DNA of 64,000 nucleotides. It comes from Corallococcus sp. EGB. Its GTDB lineage: Bacteria > Myxococcota > Myxococcia > Myxococcales > Myxococcaceae. The translations under genes were made by a program, and so were the position numbers. The notes beneath the pieces were generated by a model. It had not been told where the DNA came from. It saw nothing but the letters and a program-made list of their open reading frames with translations, and ran no database searches. Each line of letters starts with the position of its first letter. Within the stretch, counting starts at the first letter, position 1. Below are positions 9,228-20,024 of the stretch, in pieces. The stretch covers positions 8,963,356 through 9,027,355 of the forward strand of contig NZ_CP079946.1 in NCBI RefSeq assembly GCF_019968905.1, given 5' to 3'.

Positions 9228-10345
9228 CGCGGCACGAACCAGCGGGGCAGCCAGTCCGCGCCCTTCGCCGTGGTGAGCCGCGTCTGGCCGGTGCCGTCCG
9301 CGCGCATGAGGTACAGGTCGGTGTCGCCGTCGCGCTCGGACACGAACACCAGCGCCTTGCCGTCCGGGCTCCACGCCGGCATGTCGTCGCGGTGCTGGCC
9401 ATCCGTCAGCGCCACCGGCGCGCCTCCCGCCACGTCCGCCACCCAGATGCGGCTCTTGCCGTCCGGCAGCCGCGCCACGTACGCAATTCTCTTCCCATCC
9501 GGGCTGAAGGCCGCCTCGCGCTCGTCGCCCGCGAAGCCCTCTCCGGAGACGGCGCTCAGGTCCGCTCCGTCCGCGCGCACCCGGTACACGCGCTCCTTGC
9601 GCTCGCGGTTGCTCACGAACAGGAGCCACCTGCCGTCCGGGCTCCACTGCGGCGTCCGGTCCTCCAGGTAGAACGTGGTGATGCGGCGGGGCTCGCCCGT
9701 GCCGTCCGCCCGGTAGACGTAGACCTCCGGGTCCCCGTCCCCGCTGCACACGCACGCCACCTCCGTGCCGTCCGGGGACACCGCGGGCTCGAAGCAGCCC
9801 TGCTTCACGTGCGTCAGCTGCGTGTCCACCGCGTTCGCCTCGGGCAGCACCCGCACCACGTCGCTGAAGCCCTGCGCGTCGGACTCCGCGACCAGCCACG
9901 TGCCGTCCGGCGCCCAGGCCGCGTTGCGCGCGCGGGGCCGGGGCGGATGCAGCGCCACGGAAGGACCTCCCGCGAGCGGCTGCAGACGCAGCTGCTGGAA
10001 GACGCGCCCGTTCGCCTCGCCCGACGCAATCACCAGCAGCGTGCGGCCGTCCGGCGACGGCGGGCCGGGGTACTCGTCCTCCGGCGCGGAGGTGACCTGC
10101 GTCTCCTCGCCCGTGGGCGTCACCCTCCAGACGTCCTTCTGCCCCGCCCTTTCGGAGAGGAAGACGATGGTGCCCGGCAGGGCCCGCCGCTCCGCCTCCG
10201 ACAGCGCGCCGGGCGCCGGGGCCGCGCCAGCGCCACCGCAGCGGCCCTGACACCCCATGGCGCCCAGCAGGGCGAGCAGGACCCAGCCCCACCGTGGCCG
10301 CGAGGGCCCGGAACGCGCCTTCCGTCCAAGGCCCTCGCGCCTCAC
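9224..10345 (-). CDS. TolB/WD40-like beta-propeller exported protein
   Basis: 373 residues. An N-terminal hydrophobic segment ends in Gly-Cys, a possible but imperfect lipobox. Then come six or seven repeats of the TolB/PD40 type, each with the Trp/Phe-Ser-Pro-Asp-Gly signature (for example FSPDGKRIAY, WSPDGKALVF). Such propellers act as periplasmic interaction scaffolds. The GTG start lies one base after the TGA of the upstream amidase gene (TGACGTG), so translation is probably coupled. That arrangement suggests the two products act together at the cell wall. Confidence 0.82.
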   Translation of the reverse strand: MRREGLGRKARSGPSRPRWGWVLLALLGAMGCQGRCGGAGAAPAPGALSEAERRALPGTIVFLSERAGQKDVWRVTPTGEETQVTSAPEDEYPGPPSPDGRTLLVIASGEANGRVFQQLRLQPLAGGPSVALHPPRPRARNAAWAPDGTWLVAESDAQGFSDVVRVLPEANAVDTQLTHVKQGCFEPAVSPDGTEVACVCSGDGDPEVYVYRADGTGEPRRITTFYLEDRTPQWSPDGRWLLFVSNRERKERVYRVRADGADLSAVSGEGFAGDEREAAFSPDGKRIAYVARLPDGKSRIWVADVAGGAPVALTDGQHRDDMPAWSPDGKALVFVSERDGDTDLYLMRADGTGQTRLTTAKGADWLPRWFVPR

Positions 10346-10346
10346 G

Positions 10347-11963
<1,617 letters not shown>

Positions 11964-12396
11964 GAGGGGAACTCCAACGTCGGGGGAGGAACTCCACGGC
12001 CCGCCCCCGCTTTCCCACGGAGACGGCTGGAGCCGCCTCCACAGCACCGTGCGTGCCAGCCGCCTCCGGCCCGTCACCTTCGTCCCGTTCTCTTCCGCGA
12101 CCGGTGCATGCATGCTCCACCCGCACGACGAGCGCGGTGTCGCAGGGAACCCCAACCACCTGAAATCACTGAATTACACACATGTCTTGACTCACCCATT
12201 TCACCCGGCGTCCGACATGGTGCATCCGTGCCGCACTGCCGTGTTTCAGGACATCCGTGGCGTAACGTCTTGTTACGCATTTTCCTGTATTAATCACTAT
12301 TTGAAGCCTTGGCGGACCCGGGGCCCGAGCCGTCCGGGCGGGCGGCGTGCGGGAAGAGCCGACACCGGGGCGGGCCATCCGGTATGACGCCGCACC
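11964..12396. other. 433-bp divergent intergenic region, promoter-bearing
   Basis: No credible gene. The segment from about 12160 to 12305 is clearly lower in GC than its surroundings and lies between the amidase (minus) and metallophosphoesterase (plus) starts, so it probably holds both promoters. The only distinct motif is the inverted repeat at 12260-12278. Confidence 0.6.
12260..12278. promoter_or_regulatory. Perfect 7-bp inverted repeat (GCGTAAC-N5-GTTACGC)
   Basis: Arms 12260-12266 and 12272-12278 with a 5-nt centre sit in the low-GC part of the divergent region, followed by an AT-rich stretch. The size and symmetry suit a dimeric repressor site; a weak hairpin is the alternative. A related GTAAC/GTTAC pair with an 8-nt centre occurs at 14932-14949, about 55 bp upstream of another gene. 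Confidence 0.4.
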
Positions 12397-13140
12397 ATGC
12401 GGCTCTTCGGTATTGGCGACACGCACCTGCCCTCCACCCGGCAGAAGGACATGCACCGCTTCGGCTGGACGGACCACCCGCTCCCGCTGCAGCGCGCGTG
12501 GGATGAACGGGTGCGGCCGGAGGACGCGGTCATCGTCGCGGGCGACATCTCCTGGGCCACCCGTCCCCACGAGGTGATGGAGGACCTGGCGTGGCTGGAC
12601 GCGCGGCCCGGCCGCAAGGTGCTGGTGCGCGGCAACCACGACTACTGGTGGGGCGACTCCGCGTCGAAGCTGCGCAAGCTGCTGGAGCCGTTCCGCACGC
12701 TGGAGGGCTTCCTGCACAACAACGCCGTGGTAATGGGGCCGTGGGTCATCGCCGGCTCGCGGCTGTGGACGGCGCCGGAAGCGCCGCCCATGCCCGGCGG
12801 GGAGATGGGCGACGAGCAGGGGGACTCCGGCTACGTGGAGCGCGAGACGCGCCGGCTCAACACCTCCATCGAGGACGCGCTCAAGAAGGAGGCGGCCCAC
12901 CCCACGCCGCTCACCCGGGTCGTGGCGGTGCACTTCCCGCCCGTGTACGCGAACGAGCGGGCCACCGCGTTCAGCGCGCCCATCGAAGCCTTCGCCCCCA
13001 AGGTCTGCGTGTACGGCCACCTGCACTCGAGCGGCATCCCCGCGGGCTTCACCGGTGAACGGGCGGGCGTGCGCTACGTGCTCGCGTCCTGCGACGCGGC
13101 CGGCTTCGCGCCGGTGCTGCTGGACGAGCGCGGACTGTGA
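12397..13140 (+). CDS. Calcineurin-like metallophosphoesterase
   Basis: 247 residues covering essentially the whole metallophosphoesterase fold. Motifs in order: GDTHLP (residues 7-12, metal ligands), VAGDISW (about 48), RGNHDYWW (about 78), a His in VAVHFPP (about 183) and GHLHSSG (about 207). The dimetal site is therefore complete. These enzymes hydrolyse phosphomono- or diesters; the natural substrate cannot be read from sequence. No signal peptide, so cytoplasmic. It is followed after 78 bp by the TIGR02265 gene. Confidence 0.9.
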   Translation: MRLFGIGDTHLPSTRQKDMHRFGWTDHPLPLQRAWDERVRPEDAVIVAGDISWATRPHEVMEDLAWLDARPGRKVLVRGNHDYWWGDSASKLRKLLEPFRTLEGFLHNNAVVMGPWVIAGSRLWTAPEAPPMPGGEMGDEQGDSGYVERETRRLNTSIEDALKKEAAHPTPLTRVVAVHFPPVYANERATAFSAPIEAFAPKVCVYGHLHSSGIPAGFTGERAGVRYVLASCDAAGFAPVLLDERGL

Positions 13141-13218
13141 GTGAAGCGCTTTGTCGACAGGTGAAAGGGGCCCGTTAAGCTGGCCCCGGGTTCGCCCGTG
13201 AACCAAGGAGTGGAAGGC

Positions 13219-13800
13219 ATGCCGTCGGACAAGGCCGAGCTCGCCGCCCGGATCGCCGTTCTGCAGTCGGGGGACTCCATCCGTGGACTCATCTTCAAGT
13301 CCGTCTTCGGCCTGGTGCAGCAGCACGCGGGCGCCATCGGGATGGAGAAGCTGCGCGTGGGGGAGCTGGACCACGACTACGCGGAGCTGCGCTCGTACCC
13401 GGCCCGGGAGTTCCTCACGCTCCTGTTCCACACGGCGGACCTGCTGGAGGGCGCGCTCGGCCCCGCGGACGCGGTGTTCCACGCGTGCGGCGAGGTGAGC
13501 ATCACCCGCTACTCCACCGGACCCGGCATGCTGGTGTTCGGCATCATCTCCCGGGGAGACCCCCAGAAGCTCTTCGCGGGCGCGCAGATGGCGTACAGCG
13601 CGGCGGTGTCCTACGGCAACCGCGAGTACCTCACGACGGGCCCCAAGTCCGGCACCCTGCGCATGCGCCGGGACATGATGCCGCCCGCGTACCACGTGGG
13701 CATCCTCACCGGCTCGCTGAAGGTGCTGGGGTTGACGGGCAAGGCCACCGCGAAGCCGCAGGGCATCGACCGCGTCGACTACGACATCGAGTGGACCTGA
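13219..13800 (+). CDS. TIGR02265/DUF2378-family protein
   Basis: 193 residues. ATG 13219 follows AAGGAG with 8-nt spacing, which fixes the start; the in-frame upstream GTG (13198) lacks a site. The protein matches my recollection of the Myxococcus-specific paralogous family TIGR02265 (DUF2378): an alpha-helical N-terminus with SIRGLIFKS, then a FxTLLF helix and a C-terminal beta-rich half ending in a VDYDIEW-like motif. This family is expanded in myxobacteria, with no biochemical role known to me. The fold is reminiscent of ligand-binding heme-NO/V4R-type sensors, but this is inference. Confidence 0.82.
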   Translation: MPSDKAELAARIAVLQSGDSIRGLIFKSVFGLVQQHAGAIGMEKLRVGELDHDYAELRSYPAREFLTLLFHTADLLEGALGPADAVFHACGEVSITRYSTGPGMLVFGIISRGDPQKLFAGAQMAYSAAVSYGNREYLTTGPKSGTLRMRRDMMPPAYHVGILTGSLKVLGLTGKATAKPQGIDRVDYDIEWT

Positions 13801-13864
13801 AGCGGGACGCGGGGCCGCGCGCCGGCAGCGCTTCGCGGGGACTTCCGGGAGGCTCCCGCGGACG

Positions 13865-14878
13865 TCAGTCGACGCGGGTGTAGGTCACGTCCAGCTGCGC
13901 CACCACGCGCTCACCGACGGACGCCCAGCAGGCGAAGGTGTGGTCCGCGCCGCGCACGTGGGTGCGGTGCGCGCCGAACACCACCGTCTGGCCCGCGTAG
14001 GCCAGGCTGTCCGCGGACAGCTTCACGTCCCTGGCCACGAAGCGGGCGCCAGGGGCCTGCTCCAGCTTGCGGCCCAGCGTGGTCGCCATGCGCGTCATGC
14101 CGCCCGCGACGACGGCCACCGGCATCACCGGGTGCATGGCGAAGTGGCCCTTGCACAGCTCCGAGGTGACCGTGAGCGACGCGGACATCAGGTCGCCGTC
14201 CATGCGGAAGTCCTGGAGGTCCAGCGGCTTGCTGTACGGGTTCTGCCGCAGCTTGGCCCACTCCTCCGGGGTGCGCTGCACGGTGTCCGCGGGGCGCGGC
14301 TCGCGGCGCATCTCCACGCGGGCCTCGCCGAACAGGCGGGCGAAGGCGGCGGCGGACAGCACGTTGTAGTCCACCTCCAGCCTGAACAGCGGCGTGCCGT
14401 CCGACGCGGACAGGAGCGTGCGCGCCGTGCAGGTGCGCTTGCCGGTGTACTCCGCCTGCGCCAGCGCCCACAGCATGTCCGTGGCGCGCTCCTGCGGCGC
14501 CGGCCGCAGCCACTGACCGCGCGCCGCGCTGGCCAGGTAGAAGTGCTGCCCGTCCTTGGGCGCCACCAGCGCCGCGCCGCACGAGCCCAGGATGGCCAGG
14601 TGCCGGCCCGCCTCGCCCAGCCCCAGCGGCATCGCCTCCGCGTCCGGCGCCATCTGCACCGGCACGCGCGCCACCACCTCGCCCGGCAGCACCGTCACGT
14701 CCTTCAGCGCGAAGTACGGATCACGCACGCAGATGCGCGGGTACAGCTCCTGGGCGCTCAGCACCGTGTACGGCGCCGCGTCCGACAGCGGCATCCGCGG
14801 CTCGGCCATCCACGGCATGACGGACTTCACCGGAGAGGCCGGGGACGACACGGGAGCGGAGACGGTGGCCTGGAGCAT
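13865..14878 (-). CDS. Putative tandem hotdog-fold protein (dehydratase/thioesterase-like)
   Basis: 337 residues, cytoplasmic. Two regions look like hotdog folds: residues about 70-190 (a central helix with GSCGAALV, then beta strands around the FRLEVDYNVL segment) and about 215-335. The latter contains HPVMPVAVVAGGMTRM, reminiscent of the 'hotdog' helix of FabA/FabZ 3-hydroxyacyl-ACP dehydratases. Catalytic residues are not certain, so the activity (dehydratase, thioesterase or ketosynthase-associated acyl binding) stays open. ATG 14878 was chosen over 14920 because the intervening residues are basic and unconserved. An unusually structured, low-GC region lies immediately upstream. Confidence 0.6.
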   Translation of the reverse strand: MLQATVSAPVSSPASPVKSVMPWMAEPRMPLSDAAPYTVLSAQELYPRICVRDPYFALKDVTVLPGEVVARVPVQMAPDAEAMPLGLGEAGRHLAILGSCGAALVAPKDGQHFYLASAARGQWLRPAPQERATDMLWALAQAEYTGKRTCTARTLLSASDGTPLFRLEVDYNVLSAAAFARLFGEARVEMRREPRPADTVQRTPEEWAKLRQNPYSKPLDLQDFRMDGDLMSASLTVTSELCKGHFAMHPVMPVAVVAGGMTRMATTLGRKLEQAPGARFVARDVKLSADSLAYAGQTVVFGAHRTHVRGADHTFACWASVGERVVAQLDVTYTRVD

Positions 14879-14931
14879 GGGGGACTGACCTCGTTTCAGA
14901 CGCCGGGTGCCGGGGGACACCTGGCCGCAGG

Positions 14932-15243
14932 GTAACCAAGGACTGTTACGACAGGGCAGGATTTTTCTCTGCCCCGCGAAATGATTCTCGATTTATCGGC
15001 GAAAGTGTTGCTGCCCCGCCATATTTTTCTGTCGGAACCGGAAAAACAGGGCGGAGGCGGTGTAATTTGAAGCAGGCAAGCCCCTGCGTAAAGGGCTGAG
15101 TAGCACCCACTGTCTGACACACATGGGTCTGAAATACCCCTCCCTTTAGGGCCGTGCCCATGTGTTTCCACGGGGTTACGAGGCGGAATAAACCTCAAGC
15201 CCCGCAAAACACGCGCAACACAGCCCGAGTAGGTTTTCTACTC
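14932..15243 (-). promoter_or_regulatory. Stem-loop-rich low-GC leader/intergenic region
   Basis: This region lies between the 3' end of kup and the start of the hotdog-like gene, both on the minus strand. It is markedly less GC-rich than the flanks and carries a series of inverted repeats: 14954-14959/14969-14974 (6 bp), 15016-15020/15050-15054 around a T5/A5 pairing, competing stems 15072-15076/15083-15087 and 15079-15083/15093-15097, a perfect 9-bp pair 15119-15127/15157-15165 enclosing a CCC-TTTA-GGG mini-hairpin, nested 15172-15175/15200-15203 with 15180-15183/15193-15196, and 15227-15232/15238-15243. No riboswitch class I know fits. It could be a structured 5' leader of the hotdog gene or a small RNA on either strand. 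Confidence 0.45.
15227..15243 (-). terminator. Small hairpin downstream of kup
   Basis: A perfect 6-bp inverted repeat (GAGTAG, 5-nt loop, CTACTC) lies 33 nt past the kup stop codon. There is no U-run on the minus strand, so it may be a weak terminator or part of the structured region that continues to 14932. Confidence 0.35.
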
Positions 15244-15275
15244 ATGGGGTGAAGTCATGGTGCGGCGTGGCCGGA

Positions 15276-17189
15276 TTACAGCTCCACCTGACTGCCCAGC
15301 TCCACCACGCGGTTGGGCGGAATCCGGAAGTAGGCGGTGGCGCTGCGGGCGTTGCGGCTCATCCAGGCGAAGAGGGCCTCGCGCCAGACGGCCATGCCGG
15401 GCTTCTTGGTGGGGATGAGCGTTTCGCGGCCCAGGAAGAAGCTGGTGCCCATGAGCTGGAACTGGAGGCCCTTCTCCCGGCAGCGCTTGAGGATGTCCGG
15501 GATGCTGGGGTTCTCCATGAAGCCGTAGCGGGCGACGACGCGCACGAAGCCCTGCTCCAGGGGCTCCACCTCCACGCGCTCGCCCGCGACGACGTGGGGA
15601 ATCTCCTCCGGGATGATGGTGAGGAGCACCACCTGCTCGTGGAGGATCTTGTTGTGCTTCAGGTTGTGCAGGAGCGCGGGCGGGGTGCCCTCCGGGTTGC
15701 CCGTCATGAAGATGGCGGTGCCGGGCACGCGCACGGGCGGGTGGTCCCCGAAGCTGCCCAGCAGGTCCTTGAGGCTGAGGCTGGCCGCGCGCAGCTTGCC
15801 GGCGAGGATGTCCCGGCCGCGCTTCCAGGTGGTCATCAGCGTGAAGATGCAGACGGCGAGCAGCAGCGGGAACCAGCCGCCGTCTGAAATCTTCACCGCG
15901 TTGGCGCCGAAGAAGGACAGGTCCACCAGCAGGAACAGCCCCGCGACGGGCAGGGCCACGGCGCGGCTGACGCCCCAGCGCTCGCGGGCCACCACGTAGG
16001 CGAGCACCGTGGTGATGGCCATGGTCGTCGTCACCGCGATGCCGTACGCCGCCGCCAGCCGGCTGGAGGAGCCGAAGCCCAGCACCAGCGACACCACGCC
16101 CACCAGGAGCACGCCGTTGAGGCCGGGCAGGTAGATCTGCCCCATCTCCTCCGCGGAGGTGTGCACCACCTCCATGCGCGGGCTGTAGCCCAGCTGCATG
16201 GCCTGGCGGGTAATGGAGAAGGAGCCGGAGATGAGGGCCTGGGACGCGATGACCGCGGCGCCGGTGGCCAGGGCCACCAGCGGGTAGCGGGCCCAGTCCG
16301 GAGCCAGGAGGAAGAAGGGGTTGCGGGCGGCCTCCGCGTGGCGCAGGAGCAGCGCCCCCTGCCCCAGGTAGTTGAGCACCAGCGAGGGCAGCACCAGGCC
16401 GAACCACGCGCGCTTGATGGGGCCCGAGCCGAAGTGGCCCATGTCCGCGTAGAGCGCCTCTCCGCCCGTCACCACCAGGAACACGGCGCCCAGCACCAGG
16501 AAGCCGTGCCCCCCGTTGTCGATGAAGAAGTGCACGCCGTGCAGGGGCGACAGGGACCAGAGCACCGCGGGGTTGTGCAAGAGCTCCTTCAAGCCCAGGA
16601 CGGCGATGACCACGAACCACAGGCTCATGAAGGGGCCGAACACCGCGCCGATGCCGCCGGTGCCCTTCCTCTGCACGAGGAACAGCAGCCCCAGGATGAT
16701 GAGCGAGATGGGCAGGACGTACGGCTCGAAGACGGGGGTGGCCACGCTCAGGCCCTCCACCGCGCTCAGCACGGAGATGGCCGGGGTGATGAGGCCGTCG
16801 CCGTAGAGCAGCGCCGCGCCGAAGATGCCCAGGGTGATGAGCACGGGCCGGGCGCGGTGGGACTGCCCCCGGGGCCGGTGCATGGCCAGCGCCATCAACG
16901 CGAGGATGCCGCCCTCGCCCCGGTTGTCCGCCCGCATCACGAAGATGAGGTACTTCACCGACACGACGATGATGAGCGACCAGAAGATGAGCGACAGCAC
17001 GCCCATCACGTTCGCCGGCGTCGGGGTGATGCCGTGCGGGCCGGTGAAGCACTCGCGCAGGGCGTACAGCGGGCTGGTACCGATGTCTCCGTAGACGATG
17101 CCCAGCGCGCCCAGCGCCAGCATGAAGATGCGTTTGGGAGAGTCCGGCCCTTCTGCAGGGGCGGACGGTGATTCCGAAGGTGCGTTCAC
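15276..17189 (-). CDS. kup: Kup/Trk-H low-affinity potassium uptake protein
   Basis: 637 residues from the GTG at 17189, close to the usual length of about 620-630. Twelve membrane helices occupy the first 450 residues, starting with the family signature LGALGIVYGDIGTSPLYALR. Other conserved stretches are GALLYGDGLITPAISVLSAVEG and the GDGGHG-like pore segments. A cytoplasmic C-terminal domain follows. The protein symports K+ with H+ across the inner membrane. The longest open frame starts at 17366, but its first 59 residues are unlike the family and collide with the divergent kinase promoter. It is divergent from a triple-GAF sensor kinase. Confidence 0.93.
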   Translation of the reverse strand: MNAPSESPSAPAEGPDSPKRIFMLALGALGIVYGDIGTSPLYALRECFTGPHGITPTPANVMGVLSLIFWSLIIVVSVKYLIFVMRADNRGEGGILALMALAMHRPRGQSHRARPVLITLGIFGAALLYGDGLITPAISVLSAVEGLSVATPVFEPYVLPISLIILGLLFLVQRKGTGGIGAVFGPFMSLWFVVIAVLGLKELLHNPAVLWSLSPLHGVHFFIDNGGHGFLVLGAVFLVVTGGEALYADMGHFGSGPIKRAWFGLVLPSLVLNYLGQGALLLRHAEAARNPFFLLAPDWARYPLVALATGAAVIASQALISGSFSITRQAMQLGYSPRMEVVHTSAEEMGQIYLPGLNGVLLVGVVSLVLGFGSSSRLAAAYGIAVTTTMAITTVLAYVVARERWGVSRAVALPVAGLFLLVDLSFFGANAVKISDGGWFPLLLAVCIFTLMTTWKRGRDILAGKLRAASLSLKDLLGSFGDHPPVRVPGTAIFMTGNPEGTPPALLHNLKHNKILHEQVVLLTIIPEEIPHVVAGERVEVEPLEQGFVRVVARYGFMENPSIPDILKRCREKGLQFQLMGTSFFLGRETLIPTKKPGMAVWREALFAWMSRNARSATAYFRIPPNRVVELGSQVEL

Positions 17190-17453
17190 GGCCCCCGACT
17201 TAGCTGAACCCGGGCCCACCGCAACGACTGCCGACACACTCCTTTGGTTTCCAACCGCTTCAGGTGCTCCCATGTGCGCGCACGGCTCCCTGCCCCCGGG
17301 GGTGCCGGGCCGTGGAACGAGGCGGGTGCCCGCCACCAACGCTTCCGGGGGGTGGGTGTCGAGCATCCACAGAAATCAGGGATGGCGGGACCTGAGACGC
17401 AGAGCGCGGTGGCCGCGTGCGTGTTCCCATGGCGGGTGCAACGGGGGGACGGC

Positions 17454-20024
17454 ATGACGAGGGTTGCATCCAGGCGGGAGGAGGCGCGGCAGTACGGGGC
17501 GCGGCTTCCGGAAATCGAAGAGCGGCTGGCGCTGCTGGCGGAAGCCTCGCGGGTGTTGGCGGACGCGTCGCTGGAGCCCCCGGCGGTGATGGAGCGGCTG
17601 TGCGGCCTGGTGGTGCCGCTGCTCGGCTCCGCGTGCGCGCTGCGGCTGCTGACGGAGGACGGGCTGTGGCTGCGCACGGTGGCGTCGGCGGCGGACGTGC
17701 CGGAGGCGCGCGTGCGGCTGCAGGCGCTGTTCACCCAGCGGGTGCGCGCGGACGAGGGCGTGTCGGCGGAGGTGCTGGACACGGGCGAGGCGCAGGCGGT
17801 GGAGGCGGTGCTGGTGCTGCCGCTGAGGGCCCGGGGCCGCCCGCTGGGGACGCTGACGGTGTGGCGGGAGGCGCCGGAGCCGGCGTCGTTCGAGTCCGGG
17901 GAGCAGCTGTTGCTGCAGGAGCTGGCGGACCGCGCGGCGCTGGCGCTGGACGTGGCGCGGGCCTACGCGGGGGAGCGGCAGGCGCGGCAGGTGGCGGAGG
18001 TGGCGGCGGGGCGGCTCGCCCGGCTGCAGCACGTCACGGCGGAGCTGTCGGAGGCGCTCACCGCGGCGCGCGTGGCGGAGGTGGTGCTGGAGCAGGGGCT
18101 GACGGTGGCGGACGCGCAGGCCGGGGCGCTGTGGGGCGTGGAGCCGGGCGCGGCGAGCGCCACGCTGCTGCGCTGCGCGGGCTGCACACCGGACGCGGCG
18201 GAGCGGCTGAAGCGGATGCCCCTGGAGGGGGGCTCGCCGGTGGCGCGGGTGCTGCGCGAGTCCCGGCCGGTGTGGCTCATGGACGAGGACGCGCTGGCGG
18301 GGCAGGAGCGGCCGGCGCCCTCGTCGGCGTGCCTGCCACTGGTGGCGGACGGGCGGGCGCTGGGGGCGCTGGTGTTCACCTTCGGCCTGCCGCACAGGTT
18401 CGATGAGGACGAGCGGGCCTTCCTCCAGCTGGTGGCGCACCACGCGGCGCAGGCGCTGGCGCGGGCGCGGCTGCTGGAGCGCGAGCAGCGGGCGCGGGCG
18501 GCGCTGCGCGAGGCGCACGGGACGCTGGAGGCCATCATCCAGGCGAGCCCCACGGCCATCATGCTGTTGGACCCGGACGGCACGGTGCGGCTGTGGAATC
18601 CGGCCGCGGAGCGGATGCTGGGGTGGACGGCGGAGGAGGTGCTGGGGAAGGTGCTGCCGGCGGTGCCGCCGGAGCACTGGGAGGCGTTCCGCCAGGGCCT
18701 GGAGCGCGCCACGCGGGGCACGGTGCTGGACGGGGCCCCGCTGGCGGCGCGGCGGCGCGACGGGGGCGCGGTGCAGGTGGCCATGTGGACGGGGCGCGTG
18801 CACCCGGCGAGCGGCCCGCCGCAGTGCCTGAGCGTGATGGTGGACATCACCGAGCGCCAGCGCGGCGAGGCGGCGCAGCGCTTCCTCGCGGAGGCCGGCG
18901 GGGTGCTGGCGGGGAGCCTGGAGGAGGAGGAGACGCTGGAGCGCGTGGCGCACCTGGCGGTGCCGCAGTACGCGGAGGCCTGCGGCGTGTTCCTGGAGGA
19001 CGAGTCCGGCGGCGTGCGCTGCGTGGCCACCGCGGGCGGCGAGGCCGGCGAGGTGCCGCCCCCGGGGCTCGCGGTGGTGGCGCGGGTCATCCAGTCCGGG
19101 AGGCCGGAGTCGCGCTCGGGGCTGTCGGGGGTGGACCCGTCGAGCGCTCGGGCGGGCGGGACGTGCGCGTACCTGTGCGTGCCGCTGCGGGTGCGGGGGC
19201 ACACGCTGGGGGCGCTGACGTTCGTGACGTCGAGGCGGGCCTATGACGCGCAGGACCTGGCGCTGGCGCAGGAGCTGGCGCGACGGGCGGCGCTGGCGCT
19301 GGACAACGCGAGCCTCTACCGGGACGCGCGGGACGCCATCCGCCTGCGCGAGGAGTTCCTGTCCATCGCGAGCCATGAGCTGAAGACGCCCATCAGCGCG
19401 CTGCAGCTCCAGGTGCAGAGCCTGCTGGCGGGGCTGGCGCGGTCCGGGGCGGGGCTCGACCCCGAGCGGCTCAAGCGCGGCCTGGAGCGGGTGGACCGGC
19501 AGGTGAAGCGGCAGACGCTGCTGGTGAACGACCTTTTGGATGTGTCGCGCCTGAGCGCGGGGAAGCTGGAGCTGGTGCTCCAGCCCCTGGAGCTGGGGAG
19601 CCTGGTGCGCGAGGTGGCCGAGCGCTTCGAGCCGGAGTACGCGCGCACGGGCACGCCGCTGGAGCTGTCCCTGGCGCCGGAGGTGCGCGGGCAGTGGGAC
19701 CGGCTGCGGTTGGATCAGGTCTTCACGAACCTGCTGTCCAACGCGCTGAAGTACGGCCGGGGCAACCCGGTGCGCGTGTCGCTGGAGGTGGACGGCAACC
19801 GGGCGCGCCTGAAGGTGCGGGATGGCGGCATCGGCATCGCGAAGGAGCACCTGCCGCGCCTGTTCCACCGCTTCGAGCGCGCGGTGTCCGAGCGCAACTA
19901 CGGCGGCTTCGGGCTGGGGCTGTGGATCGCCCGGCAGATTGTCGAGGCGATGGGCGGCTACATCGAGGTGGAGAGCGTCCTGGGCGAGGGCTCCACGTTC
20001 ACCGTGGAGCTGCCGCGCGGCTAG
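17454..20024 (+). CDS. Soluble GAF-GAF-PAS-GAF sensor histidine kinase
   Basis: 856 residues, no membrane segment. Domains in order: GAF (about 25-175), GAF (about 200-345), PAS (about 370-475, with the motif ASPTAIMLLDPDG), GAF (about 490-625), HisKA with phospho-acceptor His 641 in SHELKTPI, and HATPase_c with N box (NLLSNALKYG) and GFGLGLWIA. Coiled-coil linkers join the modules. This is a cytosolic multi-input kinase with no adjacent response regulator. Start ATG 17454 has GGGGGGAC upstream; the 70 codons before it are unlikely to be translated. Its stop codon shares a CTAG with the convergent Cys-rich gene. Local GC is extreme. Confidence 0.92.
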   Translation: MTRVASRREEARQYGARLPEIEERLALLAEASRVLADASLEPPAVMERLCGLVVPLLGSACALRLLTEDGLWLRTVASAADVPEARVRLQALFTQRVRADEGVSAEVLDTGEAQAVEAVLVLPLRARGRPLGTLTVWREAPEPASFESGEQLLLQELADRAALALDVARAYAGERQARQVAEVAAGRLARLQHVTAELSEALTAARVAEVVLEQGLTVADAQAGALWGVEPGAASATLLRCAGCTPDAAERLKRMPLEGGSPVARVLRESRPVWLMDEDALAGQERPAPSSACLPLVADGRALGALVFTFGLPHRFDEDERAFLQLVAHHAAQALARARLLEREQRARAALREAHGTLEAIIQASPTAIMLLDPDGTVRLWNPAAERMLGWTAEEVLGKVLPAVPPEHWEAFRQGLERATRGTVLDGAPLAARRRDGGAVQVAMWTGRVHPASGPPQCLSVMVDITERQRGEAAQRFLAEAGGVLAGSLEEEETLERVAHLAVPQYAEACGVFLEDESGGVRCVATAGGEAGEVPPPGLAVVARVIQSGRPESRSGLSGVDPSSARAGGTCAYLCVPLRVRGHTLGALTFVTSRRAYDAQDLALAQELARRAALALDNASLYRDARDAIRLREEFLSIASHELKTPISALQLQVQSLLAGLARSGAGLDPERLKRGLERVDRQVKRQTLLVNDLLDVSRLSAGKLELVLQPLELGSLVREVAERFEPEYARTGTPLELSLAPEVRGQWDRLRLDQVFTNLLSNALKYGRGNPVRVSLEVDGNRARLKVRDGGIGIAKEHLPRLFHRFERAVSERNYGGFGLGLWIARQIVEAMGGYIEVESVLGEGSTFTVELPRG

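Noticed and set aside
14896-15207. Minus-strand 103-codon frame in the structured leader
   Set aside because: No ribosome-binding site or similarity, and it crosses several hairpins; treated as non-coding.
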